Source: an uncultured Candidatus Saccharibacteria bacterium
GTDB taxonomy: Bacteria > Patescibacteriota > Saccharimonadia > Saccharimonadales > Saccharimonadaceae
Length of the DNA: 64,000 nt
Assembly (NCBI GenBank): GCA_946530965.1
Contig: CAMNAK010000001.1
Location: 310,001-374,000, forward strand
Direction of reading: 5' to 3'
This document shows, piece after piece, positions 19,665 through 29,153 of the stretch (position 1 is its first letter; every line of letters begins with the position of its first letter). A program made the position numbers and the translations under genes. The notes below the pieces were generated by a model. The model searched no databases, was not told the origin of the DNA, and saw nothing but the letters and a program-made list of their open reading frames with translations.

Positions 19665-20426
19665 ATGTTCGATTTAAAAGATAATGTAGCTGTCGTAACA
19701 GGCGCATCCTCTGGCCTTGGCAAACAAATGGCCGAAGCTTTCGCAAAGCAGGGCGCAAATCTTGCAATCCTTGCTCGCCGCATGGAACGCCTCGAAGCCC
19801 TCAAAGCAGAGCTCGAAAAAAAGTACAAAGTCAAAGTCTTACCAGTTAGCTGCGACGTCACTAGTACCGAAGCTATCAATTCTGCGGCCGAAGCTGTCGA
19901 GAAAGAATTTGGCAAAGTAGACATCTTACTAAACTGCGCAGGCGCCAGCAAAGACAAAGGCGTACTAGAAATGGCTGACGACGAATGGGATTTTACTATC
20001 GCTACCGACCTTAGCTCTGTCTTTAAAATGACTCGCGCTTTCGCAAACATCATGGCCAAAAATAACTATGGCCGCATTATCAATATTGCCAGCATGTATG
20101 GCCTAGTTGGCAACGCCGAAATTCCAACCATCGCTTACCACTCTAGCAAAGGCGGCGTCGTAAACTTCACCCGTGCAGCCGCAGCCGAACTTGCTACCAA
20201 AGGCATCACCTGCAACGCAATCTGCCCAGGATACTTCGAAACCGAGCTCACAAAAGCCGTTCTAGATACCGAACAATTCCAAGCTTTCGCAAACAGTCAC
20301 GTTCCAATGAAACGCTATGGCAAACCAGGCGAGCTCAACGCCGCAGCAATCTTCCTAGCAAGCCGCGAAGCAAGCTACGTAACTGGCGCAATTCTACCAG
20401 TCGATGGCGGATATACTGCCGTTTAA
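19665..20426 (+). CDS. SDR family oxidoreductase
   Basis: TGASSGLGKQ, NCAG, YHSSKGGVVNFTRA, C-terminal GAILPVDGGYTAV. Confidence 0.93.
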   Translation: MFDLKDNVAVVTGASSGLGKQMAEAFAKQGANLAILARRMERLEALKAELEKKYKVKVLPVSCDVTSTEAINSAAEAVEKEFGKVDILLNCAGASKDKGVLEMADDEWDFTIATDLSSVFKMTRAFANIMAKNNYGRIINIASMYGLVGNAEIPTIAYHSSKGGVVNFTRAAAAELATKGITCNAICPGYFETELTKAVLDTEQFQAFANSHVPMKRYGKPGELNAAAIFLASREASYVTGAILPVDGGYTAV

Positions 20427-20459
20427 TCTTGTTAATTAATAATAATTAAAGGAGTAAAA

Positions 20460-21065
20460 ATGAAAGCACTCTTTCAAAAAACTAAAAAAGGCGTAATCTC
20501 GGTCGCCCTAATCGTCGTCCTAGCAATCGTCGCCATCATTGGTATTCTTGCCGCCAGCGTCATCGGCACATACAACAGCCTCGCAACTTCAAGAGAAGCC
20601 GTAACTTCCAAAGCCGCAGACATTGACACCGTGCTTCAACGCAGAGCAGATTTAATTCCGAACCTCGTTAACACCGTCAAAGGTTTCACTCAGCACGAAG
20701 ACGAAGTTATCGAAAAGATTACAACCGCTCGCGAACATCTTGTTAATGCCCAGAGCCTAGAAGAAAAGTCCGCAGCCAACGCCGAGCTTACTAGCGGTCT
20801 TAACGCCCTCATGGTTGTCGTAGAGAACTACCCAGACCTAAAAAGCTCTGAAAACTTCATTGCACTTCAGGACGAACTATCTGGCACAGAAAACCGCATC
20901 GCAACCGCTCGCCACGATTATAACGAAGTCGCAAAGACCTACAATACAAAGATTCAGACCTTCCCAAGCAATATTATTGCTGGCATGTTTAACTTCGAAA
21001 AAGCTGCATACTTCGAAGCTGACGATTCCGCAAAGGAAGTCCCAGTCGTAGATTTTTCTAAATAA
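20460..21065 (+). CDS. lemA: LemA family protein
   Basis: YNSLATSREAV, QRRADLIPNLVNTVKGF, ENRIATARHDYNEVAKTYNT. Confidence 0.94.
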   Translation: MKALFQKTKKGVISVALIVVLAIVAIIGILAASVIGTYNSLATSREAVTSKAADIDTVLQRRADLIPNLVNTVKGFTQHEDEVIEKITTAREHLVNAQSLEEKSAANAELTSGLNALMVVVENYPDLKSSENFIALQDELSGTENRIATARHDYNEVAKTYNTKIQTFPSNIIAGMFNFEKAAYFEADDSAKEVPVVDFSK

Positions 21066-21079
21066 TCTAATTCGGACAA

Positions 21080-22027
21080 ATGCTTAAAACCTTATCCAAG
21101 ACATTAGCAATTAGCTTGCTCGCCATCTTTGGCGCAAGCTTTTTGCTTGTCGGCGATTCTTTCGCAAGAGATCGCTATCCAGAGCAAAGCAAAGAGCTTT
21201 ATGTTAACGATCTTGCTAACGTTATTAGCGAAGAAACTGAAAACTACATCATCGACTGCAATAAAAAACTAGCTCCACCGACTGGCGCTCAGATTGTCGT
21301 TATGACGGTCGAAAGCCTCGACGGCGAAGCCATCGAAACCTACGCACACGGCGTATTTGAGCAATATGGCATTGGTGCATCAGATAAAAATAACGGTACG
21401 TTAATTCTTTTGTCTGTCGGCGACAGGCAATCTCGTATCGAAGTAGGTTATGGCGCAGAAGGCTTTATTACTGATGCTGGCTCTGGCCGTATTCAAGATA
21501 ACTACATGATCCCAGAATTCAAGAATGACAACTGGGAAGCAGGTCTAAAGAAAGGCTTCGATGTTATCTTGGCGCTCTACGAAAAAGAGTACGCAGTCGA
21601 GATTAGCGAAGGCGCAAATATCTACGATTACGATAATATGCCAGACAACAGCTCAAGCGAAGAAATGGACAATATTATCAACGGCTTCGAAACTGGCTTC
21701 TTCTTTACTATGATTTTCACTATAATCGGCAAAAACAACAAGAAGAATAGGATAATTCGCCTGATTCTTGGCGCTGGGGCTATCGTTTTTGGTATTTTCT
21801 GCAATGGCGCCTTAGCTTTACCAACCCTCGCAGCTTTCCTTATCCCGCTCGGTAGCGCATTAATTATTAGCGTTATTTTATCCGCAATGGATATCACATT
21901 TGGAAGCGGTAGTGGTGGCCGATACTATGGCGGACATAGCAGCGGAGGTCATAGCAGCTTCAGTAGTGGCGGAAGCCATGGTGGCGGCGGCCACTCTGGA
22001 GGCGGGGGAAGTTCGCGCAGCTTCTAA
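21080..22027 (+). CDS. TPM domain (YgcG-like) membrane protein with Gly/Ser/His-rich tail
   Basis: YVNDLANVISEETE, GAQIVVMTVESLDGE, RQSRIEVGYGAEG; downstream of lemA as is typical. Confidence 0.92.
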   Translation: MLKTLSKTLAISLLAIFGASFLLVGDSFARDRYPEQSKELYVNDLANVISEETENYIIDCNKKLAPPTGAQIVVMTVESLDGEAIETYAHGVFEQYGIGASDKNNGTLILLSVGDRQSRIEVGYGAEGFITDAGSGRIQDNYMIPEFKNDNWEAGLKKGFDVILALYEKEYAVEISEGANIYDYDNMPDNSSSEEMDNIINGFETGFFFTMIFTIIGKNNKKNRIIRLILGAGAIVFGIFCNGALALPTLAAFLIPLGSALIISVILSAMDITFGSGSGGRYYGGHSSGGHSSFSSGGSHGGGGHSGGGGSSRSF

Positions 22028-22045
22028 TCTATCTTACCGTTCGCG

Positions 22046-22105
22046 TAGTTTCTAAACAAAAAGCATCCACAAAGAACAGTGGATGCATTTTTTGTTTAGA
22101 AACTA
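22046..22105. terminator. long, probably bidirectional hairpin terminator
   Basis: TAGTTTCTAAACAAAAAGCATCCAC-aaagaaca-GTGGATGCATTTTTTGTTTAGAAACTA. Confidence 0.8.
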
Positions 22106-22170
22106 GCTCATGTTAAGATATAAATAGATCGTCACTTATTGACGATAGAATCTTATACCGAGGTGATTAT

Positions 22171-22692
22171 ATGCAAAAGCTCGAAAAAGCATGCACGAAG
22201 CCGCAGACCAACCTCTACGAGGAGCTCTATTTGATCCGCGACGCCATCGAAGGCCTGCAGTCTCAAGTAAAGCAGGCAAAGAGCAAAGTCCAGGAGCTCC
22301 ACTCGGAGACTCTCTGGATGAAAGAGCAAAACGATTTGCTCTGCAAGAATTTCAAAGCATTTTCCAAGCAGCAAAAAGGCAAAATCAATGCAGTTAGGAA
22401 CGAGATTTCGAGCCTGTACTCACAGACCGAGAATCCAAATGCTTCATCGGTCGCGCATCTCAAGAAAAGGATCGAGGAATTGAACGAGGAATTCAGGAAC
22501 GAAAGACTCAGCATGCAGCAGAAACTCCACCCCGTAGATTGGGGTCAGCATAACCTGGCGAAAATCCAGCTCGAGAAGCTTGAAGGACAACTCAGAACAC
22601 TCAGAAAGCGCGAAGAGAAATTGCTTAGCAAGATTAATTCCAGAAAAAGGAAGCAGTTAAAAAGCAATAACTATCTCGTAGCTACCGAATAA
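22171..22692 (+). CDS. coiled-coil hypothetical protein
   Basis: GAGGTGAT SD, 5' hairpin leader, heptad-rich sequence. Confidence 0.7.
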   Translation: MQKLEKACTKPQTNLYEELYLIRDAIEGLQSQVKQAKSKVQELHSETLWMKEQNDLLCKNFKAFSKQQKGKINAVRNEISSLYSQTENPNASSVAHLKKRIEELNEEFRNERLSMQQKLHPVDWGQHNLAKIQLEKLEGQLRTLRKREEKLLSKINSRKRKQLKSNNYLVATE

Positions 22693-22748
22693 TCATCACA
22701 ACTAAAAAGAGGCCGCTCGTCGACCTCTTTTTTAAAAACATTTATTAA

Positions 22749-23093
22749 TTAGAAGATTAGAAATGTGTGAGCTTTTGTTACACACTCATCGGTGATGATA
22801 TCACAGGTAACTTTGTTCTTTGTCTGAGCTTCCTTACACTTGGTAGAAAGAATACCGTTCTCTCTACAGATTTTAGCAGTTTCGTCTACGCGGCGTTGCG
22901 CACTAGCATGAGAAATTAAAGTAAATACGACACTAACAAGAATACAAACACCAATTACAATACATGCAGTAATGATTGCTTTGTTGTCTTTTTTAGAGAC
23001 TGGTGCGGTTACGTTTACGCTCGACTGCGTAGGAGTAGAACTGGTCGGTGTTACTGGTGCTACTGGCGTAGCTGAAGCATTATTATTTTCCAT
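22749..23093 (-). CDS. single-TM hypothetical protein with extracytoplasmic Cys residues
   Basis: ORF; Pro/Thr/Ser-rich N-terminus, one TM, 4 Cys after the TM. Confidence 0.6.
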   Translation of the reverse strand: MENNNASATPVAPVTPTSSTPTQSSVNVTAPVSKKDNKAIITACIVIGVCILVSVVFTLISHASAQRRVDETAKICRENGILSTKCKEAQTKNKVTCDIITDECVTKAHTFLIF

Positions 23094-23127
23094 ATAACTT
23101 ACATTTTAGCATAGAAAGAGGGCTTTT

Positions 23128-23550
23128 CTAGAAAGAGCCGACGCTGAGCTTCGTTAAATCTCCGTTCAGAACCTTAACTCCAAAAGAATAAATCTCGTCA
23201 TGAATATACTTCTGATTCGGCAGAGGATTATATGCATAAATAGGTTTCTCGCGATAATATGCAAAGCCAGCTTCAAGAAAAGTATTTGCGCCAATATAAT
23301 TCTTAATACGCTTTTTCGTAAAGTTACAAATTAAAACCGCATCAGACTCAAGGATTTTATCAAAATGATCGCGAATCGCATTATAGCCATTACAAGTCTT
23401 GGCAGCCACAGGGTCAAAATTCGGATCATTCATTACATCGAGTAAAATACCATTCGGAAGCAATACTTCATGTCCCATTTCTTCAAGTTCTTTAGCGATT
23501 CTTTTTACCTCATCGCTAAAGCTCAGACTACAACAAATACAGATTTTCAT
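23128..23550 (-). CDS. nucleoside 2-deoxyribosyltransferase-like fold protein
   Basis: MKICICCSLSF...ILESDAVLICNF...GANTFLEAGFAYYREKPIYAYNP. Confidence 0.65.
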   Translation of the reverse strand: MKICICCSLSFSDEVKRIAKELEEMGHEVLLPNGILLDVMNDPNFDPVAAKTCNGYNAIRDHFDKILESDAVLICNFTKKRIKNYIGANTFLEAGFAYYREKPIYAYNPLPNQKYIHDEIYSFGVKVLNGDLTKLSVGSF

Positions 23551-23614
23551 ACCCTTATTATAGCTAACAGGGCAACAAAAAGAGACCTTTCGGTCTTCTT
23601 CTAAATCCTAAATA

Positions 23615-23691
23615 TGGTGGAGCGTATGAGATTCAAACTCATGACCTCCTGCTTGCAAAGCAGGCGCTCTAATCAGCTGAGCTAACGCCCC
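23615..23691 (-). tRNA. tRNA-Ala (TGC), CCA encoded
   Basis: GGGGCGT acceptor, anticodon arm CCTGC-TTTGCAA-GCAGG, ACCA end. Confidence 0.95.
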
Positions 23692-23829
23692 ATATTTAAA
23701 TCATAAAGGGATAGAACCAGGGGGGCGGTTCCATCCCAAAGACATTATAACATAGTTATCTCAAAAAATGCAAATCGGAGTAAAATAATTAAAGATTTAC
23801 AAGAATAACCATAAGAGGAGAGCAAAGGC

Positions 23830-24768
23830 ATGCTCAAATATTACAAGACCGATTTAGGTAAAAACCAAACAATCCTAATCCCACAAATAGAGGCAGATTG
23901 CTGGATAGACCTCTCTTCGCCAACCCAAAGCGAGGTCGAACAAGTTATCGCGGAAACCAATATCGACCGCGACCTTATCATGAAGATGCTCGATGAAGAC
24001 GAGCTTCCACGTATCGAAAGCGCCGACGACGCCACCTTGGTAGTCATTGACGTACCGGCACAGATTGAACATGGCAAGAAATACGTCACCTATCCTCTAG
24101 GCGTCATTATTACTGGCAGCAAGCATATTATTACGATTTCGCCAAAAACCACACCAATCCTAAACGATTTCAAGAAAAACCTTATTAAAGATTTTCATAC
24201 TGGTAAGAAAACCCGTTTCCTTATCCAGATTATTGCCGCCGCAGCCGCTGGCTATCTAAAAATCTTGAACGAAATCTACCGTCAAATCGAGGACAAGGAA
24301 GAGACTTTGAAGGTTTCCACTAAAAACGAAGATCTAATCGATCTCCTATCTACCGAAAAATCCCTCGTCTACTTCACGACATCTCTAAAAGAGAACGATC
24401 TAGTGCTAGAGCGCCTCAGTAAGGGCATTATGCTTCCGCTCTATGAGGGTGACCTAGATTTGCTTGAGGACGCCATGATCGAAAACCGCCAGGCTATCGA
24501 TATGGCCGGCATCTATCGCGACATCTTGGGCTCCATTACAGAGACTTACGGCACGATCATTTCCAACAACCTCAACAACATCATGAAGTTCTTGGCGGGC
24601 GCCACAATTGTTATTTCTGTCCCAACCTTGATTTCGTCCTTCCTTGGCATGAACGTCTGGTTTGGCGATATTGGCGTCAACCATATTTCGGCCATCGCGG
24701 TTCTAATCTTCTCAATCATAGCCTCACTAATCGTGGCATATATTCTCAAGAAAAAAGGAATGTTATAA
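23830..24768 (+). CDS. corA: CorA family divalent cation transporter
   Basis: GMN motif (FLGMNVWFGDIGVNH), two C-terminal TMs. Confidence 0.92.
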   Translation: MLKYYKTDLGKNQTILIPQIEADCWIDLSSPTQSEVEQVIAETNIDRDLIMKMLDEDELPRIESADDATLVVIDVPAQIEHGKKYVTYPLGVIITGSKHIITISPKTTPILNDFKKNLIKDFHTGKKTRFLIQIIAAAAAGYLKILNEIYRQIEDKEETLKVSTKNEDLIDLLSTEKSLVYFTTSLKENDLVLERLSKGIMLPLYEGDLDLLEDAMIENRQAIDMAGIYRDILGSITETYGTIISNNLNNIMKFLAGATIVISVPTLISSFLGMNVWFGDIGVNHISAIAVLIFSIIASLIVAYILKKKGML

Positions 24769-24778
24769 TTTAATTATC

Positions 24779-25345
24779 ATGGCTGAAGAAATAATTAAAG
24801 CAAAGAAAATAGAAGTAAAATCTAAAAAGTCCACGCCACTTTACGTCACTCTTATCATTGATGCCGTAATGCTAATCATTGGCGTTTGCATGTGTATCTG
24901 GGCAGACAAGGTTGTTGACACAATCGTCAAAGCAATTGGTGCCGTCTGTGTCGTCTATGCAGTATTTAATCTTGTTCAGTATCTCCGCACAGAGAACCGC
25001 AGCAACAAAGATTTGCCACTCCTTATCACAGCAATCGCTCTAGCAATCGCAGGCGTCTTCCTAATCATCCAGAGTGGTCTCGTAAACAGCATCGTAACAA
25101 TCATCATTGGCGCACTTATCACGCTAATCAGCATCTTCCACTTGCAAGATGCGCTCAACATGAAGGGAAAGAGTAGTAAATACACCTACGCGCTCATTAC
25201 TTCAGTTATCGGCCTAGTTTGTGGCGTTTGCTGTATGTTTGGCCTAATCCTTGCACAAGGAATCCCAATCATCCTTATTGGCATCGCCCTAATCATCTTT
25301 GCCGCTTCAGATATCTTTGGCGCAATCTCGCTAAAACTTAAATAA
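24779..25345 (+). CDS. DUF308/HdeD-like membrane protein
   Basis: Repeated TM hairpins with IGVCMCIWAD / IAGVFLIIQSG pattern. Confidence 0.75.
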   Translation: MAEEIIKAKKIEVKSKKSTPLYVTLIIDAVMLIIGVCMCIWADKVVDTIVKAIGAVCVVYAVFNLVQYLRTENRSNKDLPLLITAIALAIAGVFLIIQSGLVNSIVTIIIGALITLISIFHLQDALNMKGKSSKYTYALITSVIGLVCGVCCMFGLILAQGIPIILIGIALIIFAASDIFGAISLKLK

Positions 25346-25353
25346 TACAAATA

Positions 25354-25380
25354 CCACCGAGACTTACTCGGTGGATTTTT
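25354..25380 (+). terminator. Rho-independent terminator
   Basis: CCACCGAGacttaCTCGGTGG then TTTTT. Confidence 0.8.
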
Positions 25381-25448
25381 GACACAAAAAAAGACCGGCC
25401 TCATGATGGGGCCGGCTTTAATTACAAATGAAGTTTTTCAGCTTGATA

Positions 25449-26369
25449 TTAGTCCGGACAATACTCAGGGTTTCCGTTTCCATAGAAGTGGTTTCTCCAA
25501 CCGTCTCCATAGAACATGTCGTATCCGCTACTCAGGTATCTTTCGCCGCCAAACAGCCAGTTATAAACCTGGTCGTAGGCCACCTGATAGTGTTCCTCCC
25601 TGTAGACCTTGTTGGGATAATATGCAAACTGTGCGGGCTTGGTAAGATTCTCGGCAATGGTATTGGGCCACTTCGAAGAATCCACTCTATTCAGCACCGT
25701 CCAGATTACGCATGCCTGCTGGGCATAACTACAATCGCCACCTTCTTGTGCGACAGTCTTGGCGAGCATAATTATATCCTCTTCGCTCACGTAATCATAA
25801 ACTGAACCCTCCACAGGTGCAGGAGTTTCCTCGGTAACTTCGGTTTCTTCTACCTCAGCTTCGTAAGTTTCCTCCTCATCAGTAGCAATCTCCCTTGCGA
25901 TGGGCACTGCTATAGCAGGGTCAATTTCGGTCGGTTCTGAAGACCAAGTTTCTTCCACAGAAGTAACAATCGTGGTTGTAGTTGCAGTAGTAGTCGTAGT
26001 TTCCGTAGTAGCCACAGCCGTCGTTGCGATCGACATAGCCGGAACTTCCGCAGTAAACATAGCCTTGAGATTGGCTCTTGTTGACGTTGCTACACCTATC
26101 ATTTTTCCCGCCTCAACAGTATAAGCGCCGAGAGGAGAAGCCACGTTGTAATCCATATCGCCAGACGAATAATTAGCCACACTAGCAGCCTTGATTTCGT
26201 CGTTAGAAACACTTAATGCGCTGGCAGTCAAAGTAAGACTCAGGCCCATTATCAGTGCAGCGGCAAGACCGATAGCGGGAGCGCCTTCCTTTTTCAGGGC
26301 GCGTCTCAGCTTCATGCGGGTCAGCCTCATAGCAATACGGACTCTTCTGTGGGTTGTTGAATGCTTCAT
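25449..26369 (-). CDS. SleB-type cell wall hydrolase with Thr-rich linker
   Basis: LAKTVAQEGGDCSYAQQACVIWTVLNRVDSSKWPNTIAENLTKPAQFAYY; GGAGG SD supports ATG at 26369. Confidence 0.87.
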   Translation of the reverse strand: MKHSTTHRRVRIAMRLTRMKLRRALKKEGAPAIGLAAALIMGLSLTLTASALSVSNDEIKAASVANYSSGDMDYNVASPLGAYTVEAGKMIGVATSTRANLKAMFTAEVPAMSIATTAVATTETTTTTATTTTIVTSVEETWSSEPTEIDPAIAVPIAREIATDEEETYEAEVEETEVTEETPAPVEGSVYDYVSEEDIIMLAKTVAQEGGDCSYAQQACVIWTVLNRVDSSKWPNTIAENLTKPAQFAYYPNKVYREEHYQVAYDQVYNWLFGGERYLSSGYDMFYGDGWRNHFYGNGNPEYCPD

Positions 26370-26532
26370 TTTAAAGTACCTCCAAATGGAATATATTTTG
26401 TTACTCAAGAGAGCAACCTGTCTATTCTAGCACAAATTTTGATTTTTGTCAAGATGCTTAAGATTTAACTAGATACCTATATTTGACTAACACGCAGAGT
26501 ATACATCGCTACCATCGCGATATGTTTAGATA

Positions 26533-26626
26533 TATAGCCTTTAACTTGCAAAATCTGCAAGAAATAACAGATAAGCCATTTTTGCTAAGGTGTATTAGCT
26601 TGCAAAAATCGCAAGCTAATACATAC
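26533..26626. repeat. double-hairpin intergenic repeat, copy A
   Basis: Near-identical to 62530-62624; stem 2 TGTATTAGCTTGC-aaaaatc-GCAAGCTAATACA. Confidence 0.9.
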
Positions 26627-26684
26627 GTTCAGAACAATAACTAAGCTCCCCATAAAAAAACACTCCAGTAGCAAGGAGTGTTTT

Positions 26685-26810
26685 TTATTCGCCACAAGCG
26701 TGCAATTCTTCAGAGTCTTCGCTATTTTCGGCTTCTTCCGAAGCGAGAACTTTTTCGAGCTCTTCTTCTGCGCCTTCTGCCGCTTTGTCTTGGTTTTCTT
26801 TATTTGACAT
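26685..26810 (-). CDS. 41-aa acidic small protein MSNKENQDKAAEGAEEELEKVLASEEAENSEDSEELHACGE
   Basis: Complete ORF below the track cutoff, followed by hairpin terminator (CACTCC...GGAGTGTTTTTT reads as terminator on either strand). Confidence 0.45.
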   Translation of the reverse strand: MSNKENQDKAAEGAEEELEKVLASEEAENSEDSEELHACGE

Positions 26811-26821
26811 AGATATCTATA

Positions 26822-27223
26822 TTATATAACCAAGCCCGAACGCGTCACAACGCCATAGCGACCAGTAAATTCCATCGTCTTTTCAAGAGGAGAGAACTTA
26901 ATACCGCTCGTATTCTTCATCACTCCGTCACGACTAATCGAAAGAGTTATATGCGGAACCGCTACCAAGTCGCAAATCTTCTGAAGCTCAGGGTTCTTTG
27001 CGGATAGCTCAACCTTCAAGCCTTCATTCTTACCATTGTTTCCATAGCCGACCACGCGAACCTTAACTTCTTCGCCCAGGAATTCTTCGTGCGCAGATTC
27101 AATACCACCACGAAAAGTCAGCGTAACATGCGGATGGCCAGCCCAAGCCGAAAGCTTTGGCGGAAAAACGTCATAAATCTCCTCGCTATTCAAGAAAATG
27201 CCAGTATAAATCGGTATCAACAT
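26822..27223 (-). CDS. putative 2H phosphoesterase-like protein
   Basis: Two HxTL motifs (HPHVTLTF, PHITLSIS) ~70 residues apart. Confidence 0.5.
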   Translation of the reverse strand: MLIPIYTGIFLNSEEIYDVFPPKLSAWAGHPHVTLTFRGGIESAHEEFLGEEVKVRVVGYGNNGKNEGLKVELSAKNPELQKICDLVAVPHITLSISRDGVMKNTSGIKFSPLEKTMEFTGRYGVVTRSGLVI

Positions 27224-27247
27224 ATCTTTATTAAGTCGGCTTTATTT

Positions 27248-28810
27248 TTAATACTTCTTCATATAAACAGACAAAGCTATAAACAGTAAAGCAAATTCGG
27301 CAAGCAGGGCAACGAGCGCAACCGTGCTTGCATCATTCTCGTACGTTTCGCTCTTACTGCTCATATTTACAAATACTACTTCCTCGCCACCAGTATAACT
27401 ATCTACACTCAAATACAAACCATTAGTTTCGGTGCCAGAAATCTCACCACCCTTATAAATCTTAAGATTCTTGTAATCCAGGTTCGAATTACTATAAATC
27501 AAAGTCTTAAAAGTCCTATCAGACTTAAATGCAGCAATAATATTACCGTTCTGATCCTTAATTACGACAGGAGTATCCGCTGCAATCTGGTCAAAGCTAG
27601 CAAAGATAAAATCCTGCTTCGAATCGTTAGAGATCTGGTCAACCATATTGCCAGTTGCAATTACAGTGCCGCCATCAATATAGGTGCCGCCCGCAGAATC
27701 TAGACCTGCGTCCATGCTAGTCGGATGCGCAAAGGCGTAAACCGTGCCGCCATTAATCGTAAGCTTGCCGTTAGAATCAATCGCATCACCTTCGTCAGCA
27801 TCGACAGAAACCGAAGCGAGCAGAGAATTAACTTCAATCGTCAAATCATTACGCACGGTCGTGTTGCCACTACTTGCGGTCGTCGTATTAAGACAGTCGT
27901 CCTGAGAATAGATTTCGTAATCGCCAGTACCGCCACTGAAGGTCAAGTTGCCCTTAGTTTCAATACCCTCACTGTTCTTGCTCGTAACCTTCAAAGAGCC
28001 TTCGCCTTCGAAATACAAATCTATATCCGAGCTAATTGCGCCACTTGCTTTGTAGAAATAAAGCGGATCACCATCTTGCAAATCCTCATCATCTACCTGG
28101 ACAGTCGCAAACAAAACATTCTCGATTTGCTCGCTCGTATAAATACCATAATAATTCGAATACTTATTGTAATTATCCAAACTATCACCAGAATAGTTAC
28201 CCCTGTAATCATCTAGCTTATCCGAGCCAAGCAGGCTAACTTTCTTGAGCTTACCGCCTTCGAGGATATTCTCAGAGCCAGAAGCAGTTTTGATGGTAAC
28301 CTTATGATCGGTATAGTTTTTGTCTTTGTTGTAGACAAAAATCGCAGGAGCCTTCTTTGAATCTGTATCAAGATTTACGCCGTTAAGGACCAGATTAATA
28401 TCACCCTTAATATTATTCGTATTAACGCCAATCATTGCGCCTGTAATCTCACCCGTAAGCTCAATATTACCAGTTGTATTTACGTTAATAACCTTAATAT
28501 CTAGCGTCTTAATCTTCGTATCGTTCGAATCTTCCTCGATAAAATCATCGAGATCCGGAGTCTTTACGGTCGATACACCATCATACAAAAAGTCCGTCAC
28601 ATAAACACCAGACAAATTATTCGCCTTGTAATCGACAAGGAAATCTGCCAGATTCTCGTATTCCGGAATAGCCTTATACTCACTCTTGTTTGTCGAGTAT
28701 TCCAAATTACTTAAATTTACATATATATTACTGTCTTCGGCGAACGTATTTACGGGAAACAAAAACGCCGTCAGTAGCAGTACACCCAAAAAACTAAAAA
28801 CTCTTTTCAT
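27248..28810 (-). CDS. carbohydrate-binding domain-containing (Cthe_2159-like) secreted beta-helix protein, C-terminal TM
   Basis: Signal peptide, DINLVLNGVNLDT, EGIETKGNLTFSGGTGDYEIYSQDDCLNTTT, NGGTVYAFA, C-terminal TM. Confidence 0.8.
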   Translation of the reverse strand: MKRVFSFLGVLLLTAFLFPVNTFAEDSNIYVNLSNLEYSTNKSEYKAIPEYENLADFLVDYKANNLSGVYVTDFLYDGVSTVKTPDLDDFIEEDSNDTKIKTLDIKVINVNTTGNIELTGEITGAMIGVNTNNIKGDINLVLNGVNLDTDSKKAPAIFVYNKDKNYTDHKVTIKTASGSENILEGGKLKKVSLLGSDKLDDYRGNYSGDSLDNYNKYSNYYGIYTSEQIENVLFATVQVDDEDLQDGDPLYFYKASGAISSDIDLYFEGEGSLKVTSKNSEGIETKGNLTFSGGTGDYEIYSQDDCLNTTTASSGNTTVRNDLTIEVNSLLASVSVDADEGDAIDSNGKLTINGGTVYAFAHPTSMDAGLDSAGGTYIDGGTVIATGNMVDQISNDSKQDFIFASFDQIAADTPVVIKDQNGNIIAAFKSDRTFKTLIYSNSNLDYKNLKIYKGGEISGTETNGLYLSVDSYTGGEEVVFVNMSSKSETYENDASTVALVALLAEFALLFIALSVYMKKY

Positions 28811-28818
28811 GGAGCTAC

Positions 28819-29082
28819 CTAGTTATTGCTCGAAGAATTATCGCTTGGCATTTCTGGAGGCGTGCCACCCTGATTATTCTCGCCGCTTGGCATCTCTGGC
28901 GGAGTGCCGCCACCTTGCATTTGCTGAGAAGAAGAATTATTCGAACTATTATTAGCCCCCAAAGTCTTCGCATAAACAAAGAAAGCAGCAGTCGAAATAA
29001 TCGCACCAACAAGCACGCCGATTATAAAAAGAAGAATTTTGCCTTTTGAGCCATCTTTTTTACTAATATTATCGTTGTCCAT
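28819..29082 (-). CDS. small single-TM protein with GGTPPEMPS repeats
   Basis: One TM, repeated GGTPPEMPS; directly upstream of the 27248-28810 gene. Confidence 0.7.
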   Translation of the reverse strand: MDNDNISKKDGSKGKILLFIIGVLVGAIISTAAFFVYAKTLGANNSSNNSSSQQMQGGGTPPEMPSGENNQGGTPPEMPSDNSSSNN

Positions 29083-29153
29083 ATTAATAACTCCTTTATA
29101 TTGGCTATGCTTTCATTTTAGCATTATTACCTAAACCGAAACTTAAAGGAGCA

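Noticed and set aside
27725-28239. Plus-strand ORFs of 163 and 67 aa inside the carbohydrate-binding protein gene
   Set aside because: Antisense to a well-supported secreted protein; amino-acid composition typical of reverse-frame translation
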